Source: Mortierella sp. BCC40632
Lineage: Eukaryota; Mortierellomycota; Mortierellomycetes; Mortierellales; Mortierellaceae
Direction of reading: 5' to 3'
NCBI GenBank assembly: GCA_011634665.1
Contig: WAEK01000002.1
Location: 3,602,501-3,624,053 of the forward strand
DNA: 21,553 nucleotides
Within the stretch, counting starts at the first letter, position 1. Every line of letters starts with the position of its first letter. The notes under the pieces are model-generated. The model saw only the letters and a list, made by a program, of their open reading frames with translations, did no database searches and was not told the origin of the DNA. The position numbers and the translations under genes are program-made. Of this stretch, positions 11,487-20,862 are shown one piece after another.

Positions 11487-13104
11487 CTCCGACACCCAAT
11501 AACCGCCGATTTTTACTCTTGTTAGGAACACAATTGGATTTCCATATTGGCTTGTTCGGTTTGTCCTAGAGTGTATATTTTATATGCTTGTACTCACAGC
11601 GGCTCTTCTCCAAGTTTACAAAAATGATCGAAATGCACTCCGAAGCATTTTCATTGCCATCATTGTCTTTGTGATTTTCTTCTTCTTTCTCGAGATTGGT
11701 CAAGCAAGGAACAATTGGAACCGATACAAAAAGTAATACGAGACTCTCTTTGATTACATGAGGGATGCGGAGCAAACGTTCCTTTATGTCTATTCTTTCC
11801 ACCAGGAGAAACTGGAAGGGACAAGAACGGATAGTCCTGGATGGCTATGCTTAGATACTGACATTCTTTGAATTACTCTTGACTCTAGTTCTGGATACAA
11901 TATTCTTGATGCTCTTAGCTTTGGACTCCCACTTGTGACCAGTATCCAACAGCTTATAGTTCTCCAGCAGAATCCGGAACTGCCAGTAGGCGAGGCACTT
12001 TCAGTAGATGATCCTGGTGATAACAAGCGCACCTGGTTACTCAGCTACTCTGTCTTGATCGTGCTCTTTCATTTGGTAAGAATCTCTTTCGTTAGACGAG
12101 CACTAGAAACTGTACCGCTTTGCTCTTGGTTGTCCATGGTTCACTCGATACCTCTTCTACTAACACTTGTTTAACCATTAACCTAGCTGTTCGAGCTCCG
12201 TATCGCTAAAAGCATCTGCAAGTATGTGACCATCATCCAACAAGTCATTGTCCAGATCCGAGTCTTCTTCTTCATCTTTGCAGCAGGAATTGTGGCATTC
12301 GCATTGGCAATCATCCATCTACTTCGAGCATGTCCTGTCTATGTGTGCCAGCCTGATACCAAGCTTAAGAGTAACCCCTTTTTCGCTTTCTCGGCCACCT
12401 ATTACTTTATGGTAAGGATATCACACCCTACTCTCCAAAAGACACTGTTGTCGTAGGTATTGAACCAAGTGTGCGGGGGATTAATCAACGACTCTCATCT
12501 CCACACTATTCAACCAATAGGGAGGGCTGTATGACCCGGTCAATGATGAGTTTGAGAGTGAGAACTGGGCATTCCATATCATGATGATCATCTACTTTTT
12601 CTTTACGGTCATTCTTATGCTCAATGTGTTGATTGGTAAGTGTAGTAAAAGATTCACAACGCCATCCGTGTCCCAACCTGAGACTATCGTTCGTTCAATA
12701 ACCCTCTCTCCCTATCTCTTTCATTACCACTCCAACTTCTCTTCCCCCCTTCCTTTAGCACTGATCAACAAGGCATTTGAGAAAGGAGACAATGGTTGGC
12801 GATTGGCATGGGTCGAGAACCGACTACGATACATTGAGAGTGCTGAGAACCTCTCATACAACATTCCAGGTAATAGAGCCAAACCATGGTATCTCCAGAG
12901 TGGCAGACACTGTACGAAGCTATCAAATGCTTTCCTCTTCTTCATCCCTACCTCTAATGAACTTCACTATTTTTCATCTTCTAATCTCTTGTAGGATTCC
13001 GCCGAAAATATAACATTTTCCCCAAAAGGAAATTTACTTTTTCACTTCCTGCAAAGACCATCAAAGCATACCAGACCAAGGTAGAAGAGAACATTCAAAA
13101 GTGA
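7407..13104 (+). CDS. Copy 2: WD40-like propeller / TRP-type ion channel, C-terminally truncated
   Basis: Model: join(7407..7530,7647..7692,7845..7887,8001..8144,8245..8293,8411..8587,8697..11301,11526..11732,11889..12075,12187..12411,12521..12635,12759..12869,12995..13104), 1380 codons, all GT-AG introns with the same phases as copy 1. The start MDISTEKDAK is Ser-rich with no signal peptide and is conserved in copy 3. Exon 4 encodes GSYWIVFGVSRKRGKQ. The propeller lies at about residues 240-680 and the helical linker at about 730-1050. Six hydrophobic helices span about 1068-1312, with pore YYFMGGLYDP and S6 ending NVLIALINKAFEK. The acidic linker is much shorter than in copy 1, and exon 9 is three codons longer. 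The frame ends at TGA 13102-13104 because one G is missing relative to copy 1 (AAAAGTG against AAAAGGTG). That removes the coiled-coil tail. Either a real truncation or a base-call error. The role is inferred from motifs. Confidence 0.85.
7603..7632 (+). repeat. (CT)n microsatellite in intron 1 of copy 2
   Basis: About 15 CT units just upstream of the intron 1 acceptor at 7646. Copy 3 has a shorter CT run at the same place, so the repeat predates the duplication and varies in length. Confidence 0.95.
7806..7842 (+). repeat. Poly-T tract, 37 bases, abutting the intron 2 acceptor
   Basis: A run of 37 T is followed at once by the AG that ends intron 2 of copy 2 (7844). It forms an extreme polypyrimidine tract. 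Copy 3 intron 2 has only mixed pyrimidines and TTTAG here. Confidence 0.95.
8588..8696 (+). other. Copy 2 intron 6 (exitron-like segment)
   Basis: A 109-base GTAAGC...TAG segment that differs from copy 1 intron 6 at one base. Splicing joins GAAAACAACG to AGATCG and keeps the frame. Retention leads to a stop at 8719-8721. Confidence 0.75.
11429..11486 (+). repeat. (CT)n plus 37-base poly-T in intron 7 of copy 2
   Basis: A CT repeat passes directly into 37 T (11450-11486), 39 bases before the acceptor at 11525. It makes this intron 224 bases, against 172 in copy 1 and 194 in copy 3, which carry only short pyrimidine runs here. Confidence 0.95.
12076..12433 (+). repeat. Near-identical tract shared with copy 1 (partner of 4106-4463)
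   Basis: Covers intron 9, exon 10 and the start of intron 10 of copy 2. Intron 9 has two mismatches to copy 1 in 111 bases, and the last ~187 bases of the tract are identical. Intron 9 of copy 3 (19607-19695) is shorter and unrelated in its middle, so only copies 1 and 2 were homogenised. Confidence 0.8.
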
Positions 13105-13343
13105 AGGAGACGTCCAAGGATGACAATGAGGATTTGGTACAAGCGCTTCGAGAGCAGATTGAGGATATGAAGAAACATCAGGAGGATCGACTTGATGAAC
13201 TGAAGAGACTTCAGGATGATCAAATTGGTGAAATGAAGAGACATCAAGATGATCAACTTGGTGAACTGAGGAGACGTCAGGAAGACCAACTCAACGAACT
13301 AAAATGGCTTATTCTCGAGTCGAGGAAGGCACCGGAACCGTAG
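13101..13343 (+). pseudogene. Frame-shifted coiled-coil tail of copy 2
   Basis: After the premature TGA the exon 13 sequence stays open in another frame to TAG 13341-13343. It encodes a clear homologue of the copy 1 tail (KETSKDDNE..., LVQALREQIEDM..., ending LILESRKAPEP). Adding one base near 13100 would rejoin it to the channel. The good coding quality suggests the frameshift is very recent or is a sequencing error. Confidence 0.75.
13170..13301 (+). repeat. Four 33-base repeats encoding 11-residue coiled-coil units
   Basis: Units at 13170-13202, 13203-13235, 13236-13268 and 13269-13301 encode KKHQEDRLDEL, KRLQDDQIGEM, KRHQDDQLGEL and RRRQEDQLNEL. Copy 1 has one unit (5210-5242) and copy 3 about two, the first with a one-base loss. 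An 11-residue period is the hendecad form of coiled coil, which would suit a channel tail that holds subunits together. Confidence 0.9.
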
Positions 13344-13372
13344 AACAGGAAGGACAGGAGGAATAGAGAGAG
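13265..13372 (+). repeat. 3' end nearly identical to copy 3 (partner of 20724-20832)
   Basis: From the last coiled-coil unit through the stop codon into the 3' flank, copies 2 and 3 differ only by one extra A and one substitution in about 108 bases. Copy 1 is distinct here. This marks a recombination or conversion patch between copies 2 and 3. Confidence 0.75.
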
Positions 13373-14736
13373 CGAGAGAGAGCGAGAGAGAAATGATCCA
13401 GCTTCTTCTTGAACAGCGTAACAAACACCACTGAATACCTTAATTATTAAACGCACATCTCCCCTCTTATGTCTTCTTGAGAAACATTTCGACCCCATAA
13501 TTGAAAAGCAAATAGTATACCCAGGGTTATTGCGCTGTCGAATGTAGGTAGTGCCGAATGTAATGAAGGAGAGAAGAAGAAAAGGATTAGGCGAGAACAG
13601 GCTACGATAGATGAGAATACAAGAGCAGCAATGGACTCAACTGTAGCACAACAGACAAGTGAGACAAGCATGAAAAAAAGCGGGAGAGAAAAGAGGAAGA
13701 GGAAGAGGAAGAGGGTAGCATAAATTAACCCGAGCCAACCATTACCGCTTGGTATGTAGTGTAACACGCGGAGAATATTCTCTTGGCTACAACCATTCGT
13801 CGTAGATGGCCAAATGGTAAAGAGATAGCGAGGGGCTGTATCTTATGAGTAAGGTATGGTAGTTGAGTGATAGCGTGTACGCAAGGCATCTTTCCAGCAG
13901 GACAAACAGATCAGGGTGCAGCTTTTGGTTCACATAGTCCAACCAAGCACCATTGCTAAAGAGGGCGTATCTCTCGACTCATTTCATTGCCACTGTACTT
14001 GAATGTCTTTCCACCTTCTCATCTCTATTTCCAAAACAGCTCCTGGTTTGAGTGCTGGTCCGATAGCTCTGATTGCAACCACTTTTTTGTTCAATCCACA
14101 AAATGGGACGCTGGATAATAATGTCAGAGTGAGGCGACTTGCTCGTCTCGGAATAGAGCTGAAGGTACTGATGAGAGTGAATGGTTTTTTTTTGGATGAA
14201 CTCCTTCTTGCTGAACATTGGCTATAGAATATTAATATCCTCAAAGTAGGCGGTCCTGAACGACTTTTCTCGATCACAGTACTCCTCTGTCAACTGTTTT
14301 CCTCTTTTGAATTCTCATGGCGAAAGTGCAAAGTCCGGTGTGTGCCATGAGCAGCTACGTGATCTGTTCTGATTAAGAATCCAATGGCAAGAGGTTGGCA
14401 AGATTATATCCCCCACGCAGCAGTCACTGAGGGTTACAGGAACGGATCAATCTGTTGGCTCACAGGTGCATATGCTTCTCCTCAGAGGGGGGCAGACAAA
14501 GAAGGTACATGCATTAAACTTTGCTTGTTTAGCTGCAAAGCCCTCAGGTGCATGCCCCTCTCCTCCAGAGGAAAGTAGATGTTGTGGCTCAGAATGCACA
14601 TTTATCTCTCCGGTTCCTTCTCCCACTCTTTCCTTTCTTTCTCTCTTCATCTTTCCCTTTCCTGCCTCCCAACAGTCTCTTACATCGCTTCTCTTCTCTC
14701 TTCCTCCTGCCTCCCCAATCTCTTCCGAGCCGCAGG
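13344..14736 (+). other. Intergenic region between copies 2 and 3, no supported gene
   Basis: About 1.4 kb. The first part (a GA-rich run near 13365-13392, then about 13420-13860) is homologous to the region after copy 3. A block at about 13960-14280 has no visible counterpart in the other two intergenic regions. It carries short open frames on both strands that I cannot assign. The final ~160 bases are the C/T-rich leader of copy 3. Confidence 0.7.
14575..14736 (+). promoter_or_regulatory. C/T-rich leader upstream of copy 3
   Basis: Pyrimidine-rich stretch ending at the ATG of copy 3 and homologous to the leader of copy 2, including the conserved CCCCAATCTCTTCCGAGC just before the start. 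The leader is kept although the gene body is broken. Confidence 0.45.
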
Positions 14737-14945
14737 ATGGACACCTCGACTGGAAAAGACAGAAAACCATCCTTGTCCTCTGTCAATAGCAATGCTGTTC
14801 AGGACAATGACTCGGCAAAAGCACTCGAAGTCGCGAAGACTACAGGAAGTACGAGACATACTAAGCACACATGGACGAGAAATAGCGGAGTGCGATGTGC
14901 ATCTGCCCTATATTTACCAAATCTGAACACCATCACCCTGCGCGT

Positions 14946-14968
14946 TCTCTCTCTCTCTCTCTCTCTCT
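14946..14968 (+). repeat. (CT)n microsatellite in intron 1 of copy 3
   Basis: About 11 CT units immediately before the acceptor TTGGATTAG at 14977. Positional counterpart of the longer CT run in copy 2. Confidence 0.9.
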
Positions 14969-15673
14969 TTGGATTAGTCCATAGATTCTATATTCAGGAA
15001 CAATCCAACCCCAAATATAAGCTGCATGGTGTGAGAGAGTAAGCATATATTTCAACAAGCGTCTTTCTTGCACCAAACCCTTGGCTGGTGCGACAGAACT
15101 TTGTCTACTCTCTCTCTTTCTAACGAACCCTGACTTCAACCACCCTGTTTAGAGTAACTCCTCCTGTTATTATCAAGAGTGACGTCCCATGGAAGGTAAG
15201 TTCCTCCTTCTCTGTCTGCTATTCCCCCCTAGCTCAGGCATCTAGTAATCCCAACAGGCCACAAATTAATCCCCTTTGCGCACCATCCATCTTAACTCAC
15301 TAATCTAGTGTATAGTCCCTTGCGAGGACATACCAATTGGATCATACTGGATTGTCTTTCATGTTTCGTATAAAGGAGGGAAGCAGAGTACCTTGACATC
15401 GTATATGACGTCAGGGAGCTTTGTTGAAAGATTATTCGCAATACCTAGACGTAAGTCTGTCGAATTAACTGTATGATATCGTGTAGTTCGTCGTTGGTGT
15501 ATCTTATCACTAATGCTCTCGTGCGTTGGATATGCTTGGATGCAAATAGTACAAAAATATCATTACATTCCTGGAGAAAGACGAACTAGAGGCCGTTGGT
15601 AAGCAGGGTGGGCAAAAGGGTGATAGAACCAGACGATCTTTGTTACTGATTGTTCTATGAGAGGTAACAGCTT

Positions 15674-15708
15674 AAAAAAAAAGAAAAAGAAAAGAAAAAG
15701 AAAAAAAA
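15674..15708 (+). repeat. A/G simple sequence in intron 5 of copy 3
   Basis: Runs of 4-9 A separated by single G. It replaces the ordinary sequence found at this place in intron 5 of copies 1 and 2 and makes the intron 147 bases instead of 117. Confidence 0.9.
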
Positions 15709-15922
15709 CTCACATGGTTGCCTCTTCCTGGAATCACTTTGATAGGAAACATGTTGTCCTCAAACGAGTTTGTGAAAATAAGAACTCAAAGCCAGGTTCT
15801 AGTAGACGGAGAGCTGGTTTTCAGTGAGATTAGCATCGAGTTTTCGGATACCAACTCTGGAGAACTTGAGCTTCATTATATTGAGCTCACCAACAATAGG
15901 ATCGGAACACCAGAAAGCAATG

Positions 15923-16030
15923 GTAAGCAAAGAATTGATATCATAGAGTTATGGAGCCATGGCTGCCTCAGTGACTCTCTTCGAGACATCAGCAACTTAC
16001 AGCTATACTTTTCTCATGTGCAACTCATAG
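15923..16030 (+). other. Copy 3 intron 6, open in frame (exitron-like)
   Basis: A 108-base GTAAGC...TAG segment, a multiple of three without a stop, between exon 6 and exon 7. Splicing joins GAAAGCAATG to AAATTG in frame. Retention adds 36 residues including LWSHGCLSDSLRDISNLQLY, which look protein-like. Confidence 0.7.
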
Positions 16031-19000
16031 AAATTGTGATTTATGGTGAGAATAAACCACATTTTTGCATCGAGCCCGGTTATCAAGCTCCTCTCCCTGA
16101 GGAATCCGTGTCGCCCAAGGATGCACCAACCATTATGTGTTCCTTTACCAGCCACAAGTTCACACATACTTTAACCCTGTGTGGGAGGAACGAAGTCGCC
16201 TACTTGGAACTATGGGACATGCGCAGTTGTAGTGCATTGAAACTGGATCCAACAGTACCTCATCCAGTTGAGAAAAAATGACGATACCCTATGCATCCAC
16301 CACTTTTGAAAAGCCTGAGAACGATCCAACGATGGCCTTTATTTCAACCGCAGGGTCATTTGTTGGCTTGAGCTCAGACGACGATAGAAACTATCCTGTC
16401 AGAATATTCAAATGTGCAACTGTCGCACCGGCCGACATGGATCCACTTCAGCCAATCAAACTGGAACCAGTTCATGTGAACGGTCTTGACGACTTTATTG
16501 GATGCTGTGATATTTTCAACCGGGACCCCGTTGACCCACAGGAGGAAAACGATAAACTAATTGCCTGTGATGGACGATACGTATCGGTTTACAACACAGG
16601 CGACTCTTGGGATCAAATCTACTCTATCGAATTCGGTACAAGTTTTAACCAAGATCTTGCATTAGAGCTTGTATCAGGAGTGAGAGGTGGATATTTTGTG
16701 TGGATGGGAGCATCAGATGTAGTATCAATCTGGAATGCCGAGACAGGGAAGAACATCTCTCAGAACTCTCTTTTCCGTGCCAATCTATGGGTGAGCTATC
16801 TGGCATATCTCTCCTACGATGGAACTCGAGTTGTCGTTGGTTCAGTTTATAATATCGATGTATACGACACCATCTCAGGAACAAAAAGTTCAACAGTTTT
16901 CAACCAACTATCGATGCGGCCGATTACTCAGTCAATGTCCTTCGAGATCATCTCATTCTTTCAGTTACTGGACACACACCAAAGGACAATAGCCGCTTAC
17001 GCATTCACCGAATTGTCAACATCAGAACTTTTGAAGGACGATCACCATGATGTTTGTCTAGAAGATTACATCAACCTCCCTCTGCCTCTCTCAAATGACC
17101 GATGGGGTCTTCGTGTCCTTGGATCTTCCCTGGGCTTTTTCAAGATCTATGACGGCTCGAAGGCTATCACAAACCAATCGGCCGAAGATCAGTGCAAGTT
17201 CCAGGAGCTTGAACTTGATGAGGCGTCTAACGGTTTCCGAAAAGACTATGTTATGGAAACAGGAGCGGTCCTTTCAGCATGGATCTCACTCCAAGAGAGT
17301 ATCTCTAATTATGTGGCTAAGGTCTCAATGTCAGTCAAGTTTCCCGACCAGGATGAGCCACGCGTCCTAATTGGAGCTAATGAGACTTTGGGAAAGTACA
17401 AATTCTGCTTTCTGAAGAGCTCATCTCAGATTGTACAGTTCACCCTGACTGATGTGCATGTCTGGAATATCCCTTCGACAAAGGACGAGGAATTTTCTCT
17501 TGCAGCAAGTTGGAAAACTAGATTCGAGAACCCTGTGACTGGTGGCAAAATCAAAAAGCTGGGAAGCAATTTTTGCAACTCATTTTTGTGAGCATTGTCG
17601 ACGGCTCGAGCTTGAGTACAATCCGATTCTAGACCAGACAGGAGATGACGGGAATGCAGATGGAGAAAAAGGGAGAGGAAGAGGAGGACAGAGGCGAAGG
17701 CGGAGGCGAAGGCGAAGGAGAGGGTGAGGGGGGAGGGAGAAAAAGAGAAAGTGAGGGGAGGAAACCCAGGGACGATGTGAACCCGATCCCAGAAGCAAGG
17801 GCTTTAGTGGAGACCGAAAAGGACGATCGAGTCAAAAGGACAATGTCGATAACAACGAGAAGATCAAATCAACAGTCGACGATAAAGGAGAAGGAGAAAA
17901 AGAACAAAAAGAGAAGGATGATGGAATTGATTCGAATACAATCAGTCCAATAAGAACAGGATTTGTGGTCCCTCGAAAAGCTCGTGAGCTATACGACTAT
18001 CTGGTTCTTAACCCAACCCACCTTCATAGTACGGTGATTGGAGCATTAATCCCTTATGTACTCAGCGAGGGAGATCTCATCAAAGTCTTCAGAACATTCT
18101 ACAAGGAGTTCATCTTCCCAGGATCCCCATTGGCTAGCCCATGTCTTTTATATATCGCTGCCCACTGGAACCAAACCCTTGACAACTTGTTCGAGGATTT
18201 GCTACGATCATTGTTGTGTCAAGACAAGGTTACCTGGATTCCAGAAGATTATTACATTGGTGGTGAAAACCCTTTGGATCCCTTGATTGCTGCTTCAAAT
18301 GAGTACCCGAAAACCTTCAAGTGTACAAAGATCATCGCCGAGTACTGTATTTTCCATGCCCTTGAGCAAAAGAACCTCGTGTTCTTGTCTCCGATCCTGG
18401 GTCGTTTCAAACACTTCTTGGAGGTGTATCCTGAGTTTGCTCTAAGTACTCTGGAGCGCATTGCCTTCATTCCTATCAAGTCACGCAAGTTCATTGTGGA
18501 CAATCATCAGATTGCTCATCCTCCAAGATTCCGTTTGAAGTTCTGGAGACCCAATAGCCGTCCTTTGTACAAAATGAAGAACCCTGTTCTCCAAATCCAT
18601 CCAGGAGTAGGAAATCAAGACTCACAGAACCAACACTACAAGGGAGAGATTTTCTCAGCCTCGTTTGATGCTCTGTGGCATTATCTGGACGAGTCTCGGA
18701 GAGTGGAGGCCGAGGAAGATATTCCGCCCATGAGTTTCCCAAGGATGTTGTTCGAGATGTTCAAACTCCGAGCCAGATTTACATCCAAACTCACAGTCGA
18801 GTATCATGACTTTACGATCGATCATTTCGACAACCCGGCGATTGCGGCGCTTGTTGAATACAAATGGTAACACAAGTTTGGATATTGGATGTTGGATATT
18901 TGGATGTTTCGCTCTTTGCTCTGGCTCTTGTTACGGGTCGGTTTAGGCAGCTCTTGGTGACAAAGAAGGAGACGAGTTCAACATTGTTAACCTGTTCTTT

Positions 19001-20723
19001 TTTTTCTCTCTCTCTCTTTTTATCCCCACACCCATGCCCACCGGTTTTCACTCTTATTAGGAACACAATCGGATTCCCATATTGGCTGATCCGGTTTGTC
19101 CTCGAATGTATCTTCTATGTTCTTGTGCTCACCCGCAGCTCTTCTCCAGGTGTACAACAATAACCGAAATGCACTCGAAGGCATCTTCATAGCCATCATT
19201 GTCTTTGTGATATTCTTCTTCTTACTCGAGATCGGTCAAGCAAAAGGAATAATTGGAAGCGATACAAAAAGTAATGTGTGGCTCTCATTGATTGCTTGGA
19301 GGATGCGGAGCAAATGTTCTTTTATGTCTACTGTCTACTCTTTCTATCAGTGGGAGGTTGGAGAGAAGAATGGAGAAATGATTGATACTGATACTCTTTG
19401 AACCTATTCTTGACTCTCTTAGTTCTGGATACAATGTTCTTGATGCTCTTGGCTTTGGACTCCCACTGGCTGCCAGTATCCAGCAGCTTATTGTCCTCCA
19501 CATGAACATTGAGGCTCCACAGACAGAAGAAGAACTAAAATCACTTGGAGATAACAAGCACACGTGGCTACTCAGTTATTCTGTCTTGGTCGTATTCTTC
19601 CATGCGGTAAGGGATATCTCGATACCTGGGTGCTAGAGGCTGTTTCCTGGACATCCATGACTAACTCAGCGCATCTTCAAACATTCACTTTCTAGTTGTT
19701 CGAACTCCGTATCTCCAAGAGTATCTGTAAATATGTGACCATCATCCAACAAGCCATTGTCCAGATCCGAGTCTTCTTCTTCATCTTTGCAGCAGGAATT
19801 ATAGCATTTGCATTGGCAATCATCCATCTACTTCGAGCATGTCCTGTCCATGAGGTGTCAATCCGATACCAAGCTTAAGAGTAACCCCTTTTTTTCGCTT
19901 TTCTCGGCCACCCTATTGCTTTTATGGTAATGATATCACCCCCTCACTCTCCAAATGATGTTGCTGTTGTAGAGTCGTTTTACCAAAGGGGTGCCAGGAC
20001 TAACCCTTGACCCCTCGTCTCTGCACCACTCGACCAACAGGGGAGGATTGTATGACCCAATCAACGATGAGTTTGAGAGTGAGAACTGGGCATTCCATAT
20101 CATGATGATCATCTACTTTTTTCTTTACGGTCATTCTAATGCTCAATGTTGATTGGTAAGTGCAATACAAGATTCATGCCATCATATTTCCCTGACCTAT
20201 GAGACTACCGTTCGTTCGTTGACCCCGCTCTCTCTCTCTCCCTCTCTTTTCATTACAACTTCAACCATCCTTTCCTCTTTTTTTCAGCACTGATCAACAA
20301 GGCATTTGAGAAAGGAGATGATGGTTGGCGACTGACATGGGTCGAAAACCGACTACGATACATTGAGAGTGCTGGAGAACCTCTCCTACAACATTCCAGG
20401 TAACTGATCTAATTTATGCTTCAAGTGTTGGGGACATCGAAAGAAACTACTAGATGTCCCCTCTCCGTTTTCCTTCCCCAGCTCCCCATAAGCCTCATCA
20501 AATTTCCCTATTCTTCCTAAACTCTTGTAGGATTCGTTGAACGTACAACATCTTCCCCAAGGAGATCTTTTTCACTCCTTCACGGATCACATGAATACCA
20601 GGCCAGGTTGAAGAGAATATTCAAAAGGTGGAGGAGACATCCAAGGAAGACAATGGAGCTTTGGTTCAAGCGCTTCGAGATCAGATTGAGGGATGAAGAG
20701 ACATCAGATGATCAACTTGATGG

Positions 20724-20822
20724 ACTGAGGAGACGTCAGGAAGACCAACTCAACGAACTAAAAATGGCTTATTCTCGAGTCGAGGAAGGCACCGGAACCG
20801 TAGAACAGTAAGGACAGGAGGA

Positions 20823-20832
<10 letters not shown>
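20724..20832 (+). repeat. 3' end nearly identical to copy 2 (partner of 13265-13372)
   Basis: The end of the coiled coil, the stop and the adjacent 3' flank follow copy 2. Exon 13 just upstream and intron 12 (20400-20530) follow copy 1. The switch lies roughly at 20690-20730. Confidence 0.7.

Positions 20833-20862
<30 letters not shown>

Larger units (their letters stand above)
14737..20803 (+). pseudogene. Copy 3: propeller/TRP channel gene with many frameshifts
   Basis: Homologous exons: 14737-14848, 14978-15038, 15153-15195, 15309-15450, 15550-15598, 15746-15922, 16031-18866, 19061-19270, 19423-19606, 19696-19926, 20041-20155, 20288-20399, 20531-20803. All splice sites are GT-AG. The frame breaks at about 15412 (-2), 16273 (+1), 16886-17031 (+2 then +1, restored), 17520-17540 (+1), about 17665, about 17835 (-1), 19133 and 19230 (+1 then +2, restored), across exon 10 (+6 in five places), exon 11 (+1, +1, -2), exons 12-13 (+1, then -1) and the tail. 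Exon 9 and the stretch 17965-18866 remain intact and closely match copy 1. Many indels are in homopolymers. Either a recently dead gene or a live gene with poor base calls. If live, it would be a channel like copies 1 and 2. Confidence 0.8.

Noticed and set aside
13447..13767. Minus-strand hydrophobic open frame after copy 2, with a similar one at 20911-21183, both ending EMCV
   Set aside because: The similarity follows from duplicated 3' flanking DNA. The Leu/Phe/Ser-rich content comes from GA-rich + strand DNA, and the middle parts diverge by indels. Weak case for a gene.
17542..17727. Arg-rich open frame (RRRRRRRRG end) as a nucleic-acid-binding protein
   Set aside because: It is the acidic linker DNA of copy 3 read in a shifted frame. 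It starts with the CEHCRRLE segment of the channel family.
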